Notes: generated from the sequence alone by a model not told the origin. A stretch of 64,000 nt of DNA from Mesorhizobium_K sp040049215 (GCF_040049215.1 NZ_JBDZDN010000004.1:248001-312000); one strand, 5' to 3'; counted from the stretch's first letter, positions 43,779-53,063 are shown. Made by a program: numbers and translations.

Positions 43779-43936
43779 CTGGCTTCCAAATTGACAGAGA
43801 TGTAATTCCGTGAAATAGATAGTCCGCCAAATTCGCCGGAGCAACCCATTTTCGTTGGGCCAGCAGCGAAGCGGGCGTGAACCTTTCGCGCTTCCCACGG
43901 CACTCATGAAGCCAGCGTGCAAGGAGGGTTGCCACA

Positions 43937-44674
43937 GTGCTTCAGAATGCTTCCATCGTCGTCGTGGACGACGAGCCCGACATCCTTTCGATGGTGTCGG
44001 ATTATCTCGGCCGCGACGGCTATCACGTGAGCCGCTGCGCGAACGGGGCCGAACTCGACCGGACGCTCGACAAGACGTCGCCGGACCTGGTCGTGCTCGA
44101 CGTCAATTTGCCCGACGAGGACGGCATCTCGATCGCACGCCGGCTGCAGGCGACGCGGCGGGTTCCCATCGTCATGCTCACCGCGCTCAACGACACGATC
44201 GACAGGGTCGTTGGCCTCGAGGTCGGCGCCGACGACTATATCACCAAGCCTTTCGACCTGCGCGAACTGTCGGCGCGCGTGCGCGCCGTGCTGCGCCGCG
44301 CCCCGGGTGCGGATGGCGTGCCGGCGGCGCCGAGAGAGCCGAGGCCCGAGCAGAAGCGGCCGCGCAACGTCGCCTGTTTCGGAGAGGCCTTCCTCGACTT
44401 CGACGCGCGTCGCCTCATCGACCGCAACGGCGTCGACCTGCCGATCACCGCGACCGAGTTCGCGATGCTTTCGACCTTCGCCGAGCACCCCAACAAGGTG
44501 CTCACGCGCGACCGGCTGCTGGGCGACGCGCCCGAGCACGGCTCGGGCTGCTGCGACCGCGCGATCGACATCAGGGTGACGCGCATCCGCAAGAGGATCG
44601 AGGTCAACCCGACCAGGCCGCAGGTCATCAGGACCGTGCGCAGCGTCGGCTATGTCTACGTTCCACCGAACTGA
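43937..44674 (+). CDS. OmpR-type two-component response regulator
   Basis: A 245-residue response regulator. The receiver has the acidic pair DDE (11-13), phospho-acceptor Asp55 in VVLDVNLPDEDG, Thr in VIVMLTALND-like position and Lys in YITKPFD. A 25-residue Pro/Arg-rich linker leads to the winged helix (TATEFAMLSTFAEHPNKVLT, DIRVTRIRKRIEVNP, TVRSVGYVYVPP). The start is GTG 43937 with AAGGAGG upstream. The partner kinase starts 22 bases downstream. Confidence 0.92.
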   Translation: MLQNASIVVVDDEPDILSMVSDYLGRDGYHVSRCANGAELDRTLDKTSPDLVVLDVNLPDEDGISIARRLQATRRVPIVMLTALNDTIDRVVGLEVGADDYITKPFDLRELSARVRAVLRRAPGADGVPAAPREPRPEQKRPRNVACFGEAFLDFDARRLIDRNGVDLPITATEFAMLSTFAEHPNKVLTRDRLLGDAPEHGSGCCDRAIDIRVTRIRKRIEVNPTRPQVIRTVRSVGYVYVPPN

Positions 44675-44696
44675 GGACCAATCCTGAGGAGCCGAG

Positions 44697-46298
44697 TTGG
44701 GGGGCGTCGGGAAAAAACCTGTCCGCAAGCGAGGCTCCCGCCTCGACGAACTCCAGCGTGACGCCCTCGTCTACGCGGCGGTGGTCGATTCCGCCCTCGA
44801 CGCGGTGATCGTCGTCGACGAGGAGGGACGCGTCGTCACGATGAACGCGTCGGCCGAGGCGACGTTCGGCTATTCGAAGAGCGAGGCGATCGGGCGCTCC
44901 ATCGGCGCGCTGATCGTGCCGGACGATCACAAGCAGGCGCACGAGGCCGGCATGGCCCGCTACCGCGCCACCGGCGTGCCGCATGTGCTGGGACGCCGCG
45001 TCGAGATGGACGCGCGGTGCAGGGATGGCAGGATCATCCCGGTCGAACTGGCGATCACCGAAGTGAAGCTTCCCGACCGGCGCTATTTCACCGCCAATCT
45101 GCGCGATCTCTCCGCGGCGAAGGCGGCGGCAGCGGAAATCCAGCGTCAGCGCGAGGCGCTTCACCAGAGCGAGAAGCTCGCGGCGATCGGTTCGCTGCTG
45201 GCCGGCGTCGCGCATGAGCTGAACAACCCGCTGTCGGTGGTGCTCGGCCAGGCGACGATGCTGCAGGAAGAGCTCGAGGGCAGCGCCATCGCCGAATCGG
45301 CCGGCAAGCGCGCCAGGCAGATCCAGTCAGCCGCGGAGCGCTGCGCGCGCGTGGTGCGTTCCTTCATGGCGATCGCCCGCCAGCACAAGGCCGAGAAGCG
45401 CGCGGTGGCGGTAGCGCCGCTGCTCGAGGGCGCGGTCGAACTGCTGGCATATGGACTGAGGAGCAACGGCATCGCGGTCTACCGCGACTACGAGAGCGCG
45501 ATGCCGGAGGTCTTCGTCGATCCGGACCAGTTGCAGCAGATCGTCGTCAACCTCATCGTCAACGCCAACCAGGCGCTGCAGGAAACGGACGGCAAACGCG
45601 CCATCGAAATCCGCACATTCGTCGGGCACGACGGGCTGGCGAGGATTGTCGTGGACGACAGCGGGCCGGGCATTCCCGAAGCGATCCAAGCGCAGATCTT
45701 CGATCCGTTCTTCACCACCAAACCCCTAGGGGTCGGGACGGGCATCGGGCTTTCGATCTCGCGCGGCCTTGCCGAATCGCAGGACGGCCGGCTGGCGCTC
45801 GCCGCCTCGTCGCTCGGCGGGGCGGCCTTCGAGCTGACGCTGCCGCTGGCGTCCGGTTCGGCGACGGAGGTCGAGCGCGGCGGCAAGCCGGCGGACGTAC
45901 CTTCGGACCGAGCCGCCGCGGCGCTCCGCGCAATCGTCATCGACGACGAGCCGGAGATCGCGGCGCTGATCGGCGAGGCTCTCTCCCGCAACGGCTACCG
46001 TTCGGACCTGGCTGGCAGCGGCGCCGAGGCGCAGGCGCTGATAGCGGCGGCGGCGGGCGGCTACGACGCGGTGATCTGCGACCTGCGCATGCCCGACATC
46101 GACGGCCCCGCCCTCTACCGCTGGATCGAGGCGAACCATGCGGCGCTCGTCGAACGCATAGTGTTCGTGACCGGGGACGCGCTGGGGCCCGCGGCCGGGC
46201 GCTTTCTGGCCGAATGCCGCCGTCCCTTCCTGGAAAAGCCGTTCACGCCGGCTGATGTCGCCAGGCTCGTGGCGGATTTTGCGCCGCGCAAGCACTGA
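44697..46298 (+). CDS. PAS-domain hybrid sensor histidine kinase
   Basis: A 533-residue cytoplasmic kinase with no membrane helix. A PAS domain at about 25-130 (VVDSALDAVIVVDEEGRVVT) is followed by the H box (GVAHELNNPLSVVLGQ), N box (NLIVNANQALQ), G boxes (DDSGPGIPE; GVGTGIGLSIS) and a C-terminal receiver (IVIDDEPE; CDLRMPDIDGPALYRW; FLEKPF). The start is TTG 44697 after TGAGGAG. Hybrid layout plus the upstream response regulator suggests a short phosphorelay. The signal is intracellular and unknown. Confidence 0.9.
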   Translation: MGGVGKKPVRKRGSRLDELQRDALVYAAVVDSALDAVIVVDEEGRVVTMNASAEATFGYSKSEAIGRSIGALIVPDDHKQAHEAGMARYRATGVPHVLGRRVEMDARCRDGRIIPVELAITEVKLPDRRYFTANLRDLSAAKAAAAEIQRQREALHQSEKLAAIGSLLAGVAHELNNPLSVVLGQATMLQEELEGSAIAESAGKRARQIQSAAERCARVVRSFMAIARQHKAEKRAVAVAPLLEGAVELLAYGLRSNGIAVYRDYESAMPEVFVDPDQLQQIVVNLIVNANQALQETDGKRAIEIRTFVGHDGLARIVVDDSGPGIPEAIQAQIFDPFFTTKPLGVGTGIGLSISRGLAESQDGRLALAASSLGGAAFELTLPLASGSATEVERGGKPADVPSDRAAAALRAIVIDDEPEIAALIGEALSRNGYRSDLAGSGAEAQALIAAAAGGYDAVICDLRMPDIDGPALYRWIEANHAALVERIVFVTGDALGPAAGRFLAECRRPFLEKPFTPADVARLVADFAPRKH

Positions 46299-46484
46299 AA
46301 CCAACGCCCGAAACATTTGAAATGAGCGGGTCTGCCCGGCGCAATCGGCGCGACGCATCGCGGGCGCATCCTCCTTCCATCGTCAAACGGCGACGATGCA
46401 AGCGGAATCAACCGCCCATCGAAGTTCATGGCGGATGCGCGGCCACGAAAGGCTGGCCTCCGCGAACAACCAGAGGAGAATGAA

Positions 46485-46796
46485 ATGAAACTGATGACCA
46501 GCACTTTCCACAGCATAGGCGCGGCGATCGTCATGTCCGCGCTCGTAGCAGGCGCCGCCACCGCGGCGCAGATGAAGGCAGCCGGACCGCAGCCGGGCGA
46601 CTGCAAGCGTGCCTACGAAGCCATCATCGGCCCGTCGGCCCCCGTTGCCCAGGCAATGTGGGTGCAGATGGTTGCGTCGAAGTACGGCAACAAGTGGGCT
46701 CAGTGGGTCGGCGCCCAGAACAAGTCGGTCACGCCGGTCGGCGGCTCGCAGTTCCAGGCGCGCGCGAAGCCCTGCTTCTACCAGCCGGTCCTCTGA
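46485..46796 (+). CDS. Small exported protein of unknown function
   Basis: A 103-residue protein with a signal peptide (IGAAIVMSALVAGAATAAQ). The mature form of about 75 residues has two Cys (GDCKRAYEAI; AKPCFYQPVL) that may form one disulfide, and the aromatic segment MWVQMVASKYGNKWAQWVGA. I do not recognise a family. ATG 46485 follows GAGGAGAATGAA. It has its own gap upstream and ends at a strong two-way terminator. Confidence 0.75.
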   Translation: MKLMTSTFHSIGAAIVMSALVAGAATAAQMKAAGPQPGDCKRAYEAIIGPSAPVAQAMWVQMVASKYGNKWAQWVGAQNKSVTPVGGSQFQARAKPCFYQPVL

Positions 46797-46814
46797 TCCG
46801 GAACCTGTGCAGGA

Positions 46815-46841
46815 GGATGGCGCGGCGACGCCGCGCCATCC
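46815..46841. terminator. Bidirectional terminator between convergent genes
   Basis: A perfect 12-bp stem GGATGGCGCGGC / GCCGCGCCATCC with a GAC loop, sitting between the small exported protein and the MFS gene. CTTGCTTCTTC follows on the plus strand. Confidence 0.8.
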
Positions 46842-46850
46842 CTTGCTTCT

Positions 46851-48164
46851 TCAAGCGGCTTCGGCGTTCAACGCCAGGCCGCCCTCGTTGCGCATTCTGC
46901 CGTGCGTCAGTGCTATCGCGCCGAATGTAGCGATGCCGACGACGCCGATCAGCACGTTGATCCACAGCGCCGGGAAGACGCCGACCCCGGCCATCATGAA
47001 GGTCAGGCCGAACGGCGCGAAGGCGGCGCTGAACTGGCGCGCCGCCGTGATCCATCCGACATGAGCGCCGTAACCGGCCCGACCGAAGAGTTCGAGCGGC
47101 AGCGTGCCGCCCACAATGCTCATCAGCCCCGAGCCGAAGCCGAACAGGATCGCGAACACCACGGCGCCGAGGATCGACGGCGCGGTGATCAGCAGCACCG
47201 CCAGACCGGCCGCCAGCGAAGCGGTCGCGCCAAACGCCAGCCAAGTCTGCCGCACGCCGCCGCCGAACAGCATGTTGATGAAGCGGCTGGCGACCTGGGA
47301 AGGCCCGAAAAGGCTGGCGACGAAAACCCCGGCCGTGCCGAGACCGACCGCTGCCATCAGCGGGACCATGTGCACGAGGATCGCCGAGAGCACGAAACCC
47401 TCGATGGCGAAGCCCGCCAGCATCAGCAGGAACAGCGGCGAGCGGCCGCTTCGCGGGGCCGGCGCAAGGGCGTCCGGCTGAGCAGCGGCGGGCCTTTGTG
47501 CGCTGGCCCCGTCTGCGCTGGGCTCAGTGCCACCGGACGCGCCGAGGTCAGCCGTGTCGTTCACGGGCTCGTGGTGATGGGGCAGTGGCTTTGCGCGCGC
47601 CAGCCATGCCAGCCAGGCGTGGACGGGCAGGCAGATGACGAGATTGAGGCCCGCGAACACCATCAGCACGCCGCGCCAGTCGAGATGTTCGTGCAGCAGC
47701 GTCGTTAGCGGCCAGAACAGCGTCGAGGCAAAGCCGGCGATCAGCGTCAGATGCGTGATACTGCGCCGCGCGTCGCGGCCGCCAAGCTGGACGATGGCGA
47801 CAAAAGCGGTGCTGTAGAGCACGAAGCAGGCGGCAAGCTCCATCGCCAGCACGCCGATCGCGAAGCCAATTCGCCCCGGGGCCAGCGCACAGAACATGAG
47901 CGCGCCGGCCGCGGCGATCGATCCCGGCACCATCAACCTGCCGGCGCCGAACCGGTCGGCCCAATGGCCTGCCAAAGGCGCCAGCACGGCGCCCGCCAGA
48001 AGCGCCGTCGACAGGATGGCGAACACCCATTGCTGCGACCATGCCAGCTCTGCCGCGACGGCGGGCGCCAGTATGCTGTAGCTGTAGTAGAGTGTGCCGT
48101 AGCCGACGATCTGCGTGGCGCCCAGCGCCCAGATCGCCGCCGTGGGAACCTTGCGTTCGCTCAT
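46851..48164 (-). CDS. MFS transporter of the ArsR-controlled operon
   Basis: A 437-residue major facilitator with about twelve membrane helices and a His/Ala-rich central loop (KPLPHHHEPVNDTADLGASG). An N-terminal signature is VLAPLAGHWADRFGAGRLMV. ATG 48164 overlaps the monooxygenase stop by one base (TAATG), so the two are co-translated. Substrate is not visible; in arsenic gene clusters MFS proteins such as ArsK and ArsJ export arsenicals, which makes such a role plausible but unproven. Confidence 0.85.
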   Translation of the reverse strand: MSERKVPTAAIWALGATQIVGYGTLYYSYSILAPAVAAELAWSQQWVFAILSTALLAGAVLAPLAGHWADRFGAGRLMVPGSIAAAGALMFCALAPGRIGFAIGVLAMELAACFVLYSTAFVAIVQLGGRDARRSITHLTLIAGFASTLFWPLTTLLHEHLDWRGVLMVFAGLNLVICLPVHAWLAWLARAKPLPHHHEPVNDTADLGASGGTEPSADGASAQRPAAAQPDALAPAPRSGRSPLFLLMLAGFAIEGFVLSAILVHMVPLMAAVGLGTAGVFVASLFGPSQVASRFINMLFGGGVRQTWLAFGATASLAAGLAVLLITAPSILGAVVFAILFGFGSGLMSIVGGTLPLELFGRAGYGAHVGWITAARQFSAAFAPFGLTFMMAGVGVFPALWINVLIGVVGIATFGAIALTHGRMRNEGGLALNAEAA

Positions 48165-49573
48165 TACTCGGCCGCTGCCATGTCCCTGGATTTCGTACCG
48201 CAGCCGCAGCCCGATTTGCCTGCGTCCTTGGCCTTCGCGTCGGCCACGCAGCAGGCGTCCGTCCTTGCCAGCGTCGGACCGCCGCAGCAACCCGAAGCGG
48301 CCTCGCCGACAGCCGGGGCGGCGCTGCAGACGCCTGTCTCCGGCAGCGCCAATTCCACGACGCGGGCGGCCAGATGATCGCCGGCGAGTTCGGCCACGAC
48401 CGAGCGGACCTGCTCGTAGCCGGTTGCCATCAGGAAGGTCGGTGCGCGGCCGTAGGATTTCGAGCCGACGATGGCAAAACCCGGCTCGGGATGCGAAAGC
48501 TCATCGATGCCGTGCGCGGGAACGGTGCCGCAGGAATGGAAATTGGGATCGATCAGGGGCGCCAGCTTCGGCGGCGCTTCGACCGTCGGATCGAGCTCGA
48601 CGCGCAGTTCGCGCAGGAAGGAAAGGTCGGGCCGGAAGCCGGTCGTCACGACGATGCGGCCGACGTCGATCTCGAACGGCTCGCCGCCGAGCGTCGCTTC
48701 GACGCGGACCCCGTCCTGCGTCGGCGACAGGTGCTGCGCCGCGAACGGCGCCAGCATCCGCAGCCGCCCGTCCTGCATCGCCGCCTTGGCAGCGAGGCCG
48801 AGCGCGCCGCGCTCCGGCAACTGGTCGTTGAGGCCGCCGCCGAGCAGTCTTTCGATGGAGTTGCGCCGCAGCGCCCAGAAGATTTCGGTGCGCGGGTCGT
48901 CCTGCTGCAGTTCCATCAGCGCCAGCGCGACGTTGATGGCCGAATGGCCGCTGCCCACGACCAGCACGCGTTTGCCGGCGTAGCGTTCCCGTTCGGCGTG
49001 GACCACATCGGGAATGCCGTATGCGATACGTCCAGCCACCGCGGCTTCGCCGGGAACGGACAGACCGTCGACGCCCATCGGATTGGGCTGCGTCCAGGTT
49101 CCCGATGCGTCGATGACGGCGCGGGCGCGCACCCTGTGTTCGGCGCCGTCCCCGTCCGCATAACGAACGACGAACGCCGACTGCTCGCGCCCTTCAGACC
49201 CGACCTTGTCGCGGCCCTCGCGGGTGATGCCGGTCACGGTGGCGCCGAGCTTCAGGTTGGCCGCGATCCGCGGCAGCGAAGCTAGCGGCTTCAGATATTG
49301 CGCGACGAGTTCGCCGCCATTCGGCAGCGCCTCCGGATCGGGTGCCTGCCATCCGGCCTGGTCGAGAAGGGTGCGCGCGGCGGCATCGACATTGTAGCGC
49401 CAGGGCGAGAACACCCGCACATGCGCCCATTCGAGGAGCGAGGCGCCGACGCTCTGCCCGCACTCGAGGATCACAGGCTGAATGCCGCGAGCGACGAGAT
49501 GGGCCGCGGCGGCAAGGCCGACGGGACCCGCGCCTATGATCGCCACCGGAAGATCGGGAGAGAAGATCGTCAT
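48164..49573 (-). CDS. Flavin-dependent monooxygenase-like protein with a cysteine-rich tail
   Basis: A 469-residue protein with an FAD-binding GxGxxG (VAIIGAGPVGLAAAAHLVAR), an NAD(P)H-binding GxGxxA-type motif (VLVVGSGHSAINVALALMEL) and VVTTGFRPD, like FMO and ArsO proteins. The last 60 residues contain seven Cys in the order C, CC, CC, CGC, a likely metal or metalloid site. ATG 49573 is preferred because AAGGA lies eight bases upstream; ATG 49582 would add three residues. It lies between arsR and the MFS gene. Confidence 0.8.
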   Translation of the reverse strand: MTIFSPDLPVAIIGAGPVGLAAAAHLVARGIQPVILECGQSVGASLLEWAHVRVFSPWRYNVDAAARTLLDQAGWQAPDPEALPNGGELVAQYLKPLASLPRIAANLKLGATVTGITREGRDKVGSEGREQSAFVVRYADGDGAEHRVRARAVIDASGTWTQPNPMGVDGLSVPGEAAVAGRIAYGIPDVVHAERERYAGKRVLVVGSGHSAINVALALMELQQDDPRTEIFWALRRNSIERLLGGGLNDQLPERGALGLAAKAAMQDGRLRMLAPFAAQHLSPTQDGVRVEATLGGEPFEIDVGRIVVTTGFRPDLSFLRELRVELDPTVEAPPKLAPLIDPNFHSCGTVPAHGIDELSHPEPGFAIVGSKSYGRAPTFLMATGYEQVRSVVAELAGDHLAARVVELALPETGVCSAAPAVGEAASGCCGGPTLARTDACCVADAKAKDAGKSGCGCGTKSRDMAAAE

Positions 49574-49619
49574 GCATTCCATCCTTCTAGGAGGTTCGAA
49601 TTATTGGCGCCGAAAATGC

Positions 49620-49946
49620 TCATGCCACTTCCCTTGTTGGCGAAGCCGGCGCACAGGCATCGGCATCGGCGCAGCATTCGTCGGCGAGATAGCCGATCAG
49701 CGCATTCATCGCCGGAAAGGTGGCGCGGCAGATCAGCGTCGTCGCCTGCCGCTCCTGCGAGACCAGGCCGGTGTCGACGAGGCGCTTACAGTGATGCGAA
49801 AGCGTGGAGGCCGGGATGTCGAGCTTACTCTGGATGCGGCCGACGGGCAGCCCAGCCTCCCCTGCCCGCACCAGGATGCGGTAGATGTTGAGGCGCGTGG
49901 GATTGCCGAGCGCTTCGAGCTGGGAGGCTGCTTTTTCGAGTTTCAT
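49620..49946 (-). CDS. ArsR family transcriptional regulator
   Basis: A 108-residue winged-helix repressor: QLEALGNPTRLNIYRILVRA, LPVGRIQSKLDIPASTLSHH, CKRLVDTGLVSQERQAT. The classic CVC arsenite motif in the recognition region is absent (LPVGRIQ instead). Five Cys occur elsewhere, including ECC and ACA near the C-terminus, so the inducer site may differ. It heads the operon with the monooxygenase and MFS genes. A likely self-binding palindrome lies 42 bases upstream. Confidence 0.88.
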   Translation of the reverse strand: MKLEKAASQLEALGNPTRLNIYRILVRAGEAGLPVGRIQSKLDIPASTLSHHCKRLVDTGLVSQERQATTLICRATFPAMNALIGYLADECCADADACAPASPTREVA

Positions 49947-49953
49947 CGAAATA

Positions 49954-50009
49954 ACATATATGCGACGGGGCGGGTGCGTCAATTCCAAATTTCGAAGAAA
50001 ATCGAAATT
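49954..50009 (-). promoter_or_regulatory. arsR promoter and palindromic operator
   Basis: On the minus strand TTGACG (49977-49982) is followed after 17-18 bases by ATATGT/TATGTT (-10). The inverted repeat AATTTCGA-N6-TCGAAATT (49988-50009) lies directly upstream of the -35 box and also in front of the divergent amidase gene. The predicted transcript start is at or within a few bases of the arsR ATG, which has no ribosome site. Confidence 0.5.
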
Positions 50010-50097
50010 CGGTATGCCGCTTGCCTGCTTGTCTTGCCCGCTTGCCAAATTCGCTCCATCGAACAATGCTGCCTCCATCGTATCCGGAGGCTGAACG

Positions 50098-51306
50098 ATG
50101 ACTGCGCCTGTCCTGACCACCCGCGACCGGCTGAACGCCTTTCTCGACCATCCCGAGGTTGCGGTCGACAGCGCGACGGCGGGTCCGCTTGCCGGGCTGA
50201 CGCTCGGCGTCAAGGACATCTTCGACGTCGCCGGCTATGTGTCGGGCTGGGGCAACCCGGACCGGTTCGCGGAAGCCAAGCCGGCCGTTGCCACTGCGCC
50301 TGCCGTGCAGAAGCTGCTCGACGCCGGCGCGCGCTTCATCGGCAAGACGCAGACCGAGGAGCTTGCCTTCTCGATGATCGGCCAGAACGTGCATTTCCCG
50401 CGTCCGGTGAACCCGGCAGCGCCCGACAGGGTGACGGGCGGCTCGTCGTCGGGCTCGGCCGCCGCGGTGGCGGGAGGGCTGGCCGATATCGGTACCGGCT
50501 CGGACACCGGCGGCTCGGTGCGCGCGCCGGCGAGTTTTTGCGGGCTGATGGGGCTCAGAACCACGCACGGGCTGATTTCGCTGGAAGGCACGATGCCGCT
50601 GGCGCCCTCCTTCGACACATTCGGCTGGTTCGCCAGGGATGCGGAGATCTATGAGCGTGTCGGCGAGGTGCTGCTGGGCGGACGTATTGAGGCGGCAGAG
50701 AAACCGCGCCTGATCTCCCTGCCGGCGCTCGACGAACTGGTGTCGGGACCGGCCGAGGCGACGGCATACGGCCGCATGAAACGCACAGCGGAGGGTGTGC
50801 TCGGGCCGGTGCATGCCGCCAAGCAACCGCCCTTTTCCATCGACGAACTCTACTGGGCGACGCGCAAGCTGCAGGCACGGGAGGCATGGGCAGCGCACGG
50901 CGAATGGATCTCGGTGGAGGGGCGGCGGATCGGCCAGGCGATCCATGACCGCTTCGCGTTCGGAAAAACCGTGAGTGCGGCGGACGTTGCCGCCGAGACG
51001 AAGAAGCGCGACGCGTTTCGCGCGGCGTTCGCCAACCTGCTTGGGAACGACGGCATCCTAGTGCTTCCGACCGTGCCCTGCGCGGCGCCGAAGGCGGCCA
51101 GCACGGCGGAAGAACTCGGCGCCTTCCGCGAGCGCGCGATAAGGCTACTCTGCTGGTCGGGGCTTTCCGGATTTCCGCAGATCAGCCTGCCGCTCGGCCA
51201 AGTCGATAGCGCGCCGTTCGGCATCTCGCTGCTTGGACCCGCCGGCAGCGACCTGGCGCTGATCAGGCTCGGGCGACGCGTGCTGGAATCGGCAGGAAGA
51301 GGATGA
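50098..51306 (+). CDS. Amidase (amidase signature family)
   Basis: A 402-residue amidase. The catalytic triad is visible: Lys39 in LTLGVKDIFD, the cis-Ser in TGGSSSGSAAAVAGG and the nucleophile Ser in GTGSDTGGSVRAPASFCG. Substrate is unknown; the family includes enzymes acting on amides, nitrile products and carbamates. ATG 50098 has GGAGG seven bases upstream. The divergent arsR and the co-directional LysR gene five bases downstream are possible regulators. Confidence 0.92.
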   Translation: MTAPVLTTRDRLNAFLDHPEVAVDSATAGPLAGLTLGVKDIFDVAGYVSGWGNPDRFAEAKPAVATAPAVQKLLDAGARFIGKTQTEELAFSMIGQNVHFPRPVNPAAPDRVTGGSSSGSAAAVAGGLADIGTGSDTGGSVRAPASFCGLMGLRTTHGLISLEGTMPLAPSFDTFGWFARDAEIYERVGEVLLGGRIEAAEKPRLISLPALDELVSGPAEATAYGRMKRTAEGVLGPVHAAKQPPFSIDELYWATRKLQAREAWAAHGEWISVEGRRIGQAIHDRFAFGKTVSAADVAAETKKRDAFRAAFANLLGNDGILVLPTVPCAAPKAASTAEELGAFRERAIRLLCWSGLSGFPQISLPLGQVDSAPFGISLLGPAGSDLALIRLGRRVLESAGRG

Positions 51307-51310
51307 GCCG

Positions 51311-52207
51311 ATGGACACGCTGACCCGAATGCGCGCCTTTATCAGCGTGGTGGAGGCCGAAGGATTTTCCGCCGCGGCGCGCAGGATCGGCCGCTCCAAG
51401 GCGCTGCTGTCGAAATATGTGCGCGAACTGGAGGACGAACTCGGCGCCCTGCTGCTCAACCGCACGACGCGGCAGTTCTCGCTGACCGAGGCAGGCCACA
51501 CCTATTACAGGCGCGCCTCCGAGATCGTGCGCGAGGTGGACAGCCTGGCCGACGCGGTGCGCGAATCCTCGGGCGACGTGCGCGGGCGCATCAAACTGTC
51601 GGCGCCGCGCACCTTCGCCGACGCGCCGATCGGCCAGGCGCTGATCGACTTTGCCGTGGCGCATCCGCAAATCGTGCTGGAGATCCAGCTCGACGACCGC
51701 TTCGTCGACCTTGTCGAAGAGGGGTTCGACCTCGCCGTGCGCATCACGCGGCTGGAGAACTCGTCGCTGATCGCGCGCCGCCTGTCGCCCTTCGCGATCA
51801 AGCTTTGCGCCTCCCCCGGGGTGGTCGAGAAATACGGCGCGCTGGAGCGGCCGCAGGACCTCGTCGACAAGCCCTGCGTCATCGACACCAACGGCCGCTG
51901 GCTGTCCAACTGGCCCTTCGTCGGCGACAACGGCCAGATGTTCACGGTGTCGGTGACCGGCCGCATCGAGGTCAACAGCCCGATGGCGGCGCGAGCCGCC
52001 GCCGTATCGGGACTGGGCTGGGCGGTGCTGCCCGACTTCATCGCCGAGCCGGACATAAAAGCCGGCCGGCTGGTGCCTATGCTCGACGACAGGATGCCCA
52101 AGGGCGGCGGCATCTTCGCCGTCTATCCGCACCGGCGCTATCTGCCGGCCAAGGTGCGCGTCTTCGTCGATTTCCTGGTGCAGTGGTTCAGGACGGCGGA
52201 GGGGTGA
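51311..52207 (+). CDS. LysR family transcriptional regulator
   Basis: A 298-residue LysR protein. The HTH at residues 1-60 (MRAFISVVEAEGFSAAARRI, GRSKALLSKYVRELEDELGA, LLLNRTTRQFSLTEAG) is typical, and the effector domain spans 90-295 (IKLSAPRTFADAPIGQALID). It resembles the DsdC/PtrR-like subgroup. It starts five bases after the amidase stop, so it may be transcribed with it rather than control it divergently. Confidence 0.92.
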   Translation: MDTLTRMRAFISVVEAEGFSAAARRIGRSKALLSKYVRELEDELGALLLNRTTRQFSLTEAGHTYYRRASEIVREVDSLADAVRESSGDVRGRIKLSAPRTFADAPIGQALIDFAVAHPQIVLEIQLDDRFVDLVEEGFDLAVRITRLENSSLIARRLSPFAIKLCASPGVVEKYGALERPQDLVDKPCVIDTNGRWLSNWPFVGDNGQMFTVSVTGRIEVNSPMAARAAAVSGLGWAVLPDFIAEPDIKAGRLVPMLDDRMPKGGGIFAVYPHRRYLPAKVRVFVDFLVQWFRTAEG

Positions 52208-52319
52208 GGGCCAACTGCTCTCAGGCGCAGCGGCAAAAAGGTCGCGGACGCGCGACGCCGGCGGTCCCATTTTCGCCAGCTTTGTGGTAATGCTGCGGCT
52301 TCTTCGGACGATCAGGCTC

Positions 52320-52979
52320 ATGCAAGGAAATATGCGGACCGCCAAAACGGCTCTGGGGCTTGCGGCCCTCCTCGCCTCGACGGTCCCCGCGAGCGTGCAT
52401 CCGCACGTCTTCGCCGAAGCCAGGCTCGACGTCGTCGTCAATCCCGACAAGACGGTGAAATCGCTCCGGCACCTCTGGCGCTTCGACGATCTTTTCTCCT
52501 CGACCGTGCTTGTCGAGTTCGACAAGAACAGCGACCTCAAGCTCGACGACACCGAACTTCAGGAGGTCTCGCAGACGGTCCACGCGTCGCTCGCCGAGTA
52601 CAATTATTTTCAGCTCGTCTCGGTCGACGGCAAGGACGTGGCGATGAAGCCGCCGGCCGCACTGATGGCGAACTACGAGAACGATCAGCTCATCATCCTG
52701 TTCGAATCCGAGCCGAAGGAAGCCCTGGCGCTGAAGGGCAAGGTCGATTTCGGCATATACGACCCGACCTTCTACACGGCGATCGACTACACCGAAGACG
52801 AGAACATGGCGGTGAAGGACCTGCCGGCGAGCTGCACCCGTGCCGTGATCCGACCCGACCCCGACGAGGCGATCTCGCAGAACCAGGCCAATCTGACCGA
52901 CGCCTTCTTCAACGATCCGGCGGGCACCGACCTCAGCAAGATATTTGCGACCAAGCTGGAACTGACCTGCGTGGGCTGA
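52320..52979 (+). CDS. DUF1007 family exported protein
   Basis: A protein of about 219 residues with a signal peptide (ALGLAALLASTVPASVHPHV) and the DUF1007 body: PHVFAEARLDVVVNPDKTVK, LWRFDDLFSSTVLVEFDKN and VDFGIYDPTFYTAIDYTED. DUF1007 genes often lie next to NicO-type metal transporters, as here. The start is uncertain (ATG 52320 or 52332); neither has an ideal ribosome site. Two tandem palindromes separate it from the transporter gene. Confidence 0.85.
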   Translation: MQGNMRTAKTALGLAALLASTVPASVHPHVFAEARLDVVVNPDKTVKSLRHLWRFDDLFSSTVLVEFDKNSDLKLDDTELQEVSQTVHASLAEYNYFQLVSVDGKDVAMKPPAALMANYENDQLIILFESEPKEALALKGKVDFGIYDPTFYTAIDYTEDENMAVKDLPASCTRAVIRPDPDEAISQNQANLTDAFFNDPAGTDLSKIFATKLELTCVG

Positions 52980-52985
52980 CCGCGG

Positions 52986-53063
52986 CCTAGTGTCCCGATT
53001 CTGAAATTCGCATGAGTTCGATATCAAGGGCAGTACGAATTTCAGAATCGAAAGGACACTAGG
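52986..53063. repeat. 78-base palindromic element, copy 1
   Basis: Outer arms CCTAGTGTCC/GGACACTAGG and inner arms CGATTCTGAAATTCG/CGAATTTCAGAATCG pair perfectly around a 25-base centre containing CGATATCAA; three A residues are unpaired on the right side. Ends match copy 2, inner arms differ. It looks like a dispersed palindromic repeat or small MITE. Confidence 0.85.

Noticed and set aside
43779..43922. A 48-codon upstream extension of the TetR protein
   Set aside because: It would put unrelated sequence before the HTH and overlap the divergent promoter region.
46378..46398. Hairpin CATCGTC/GACGATG after the histidine kinase gene
   Set aside because: A 7-bp stem without a T-run 80 bases after the stop; too weak to call a terminator.
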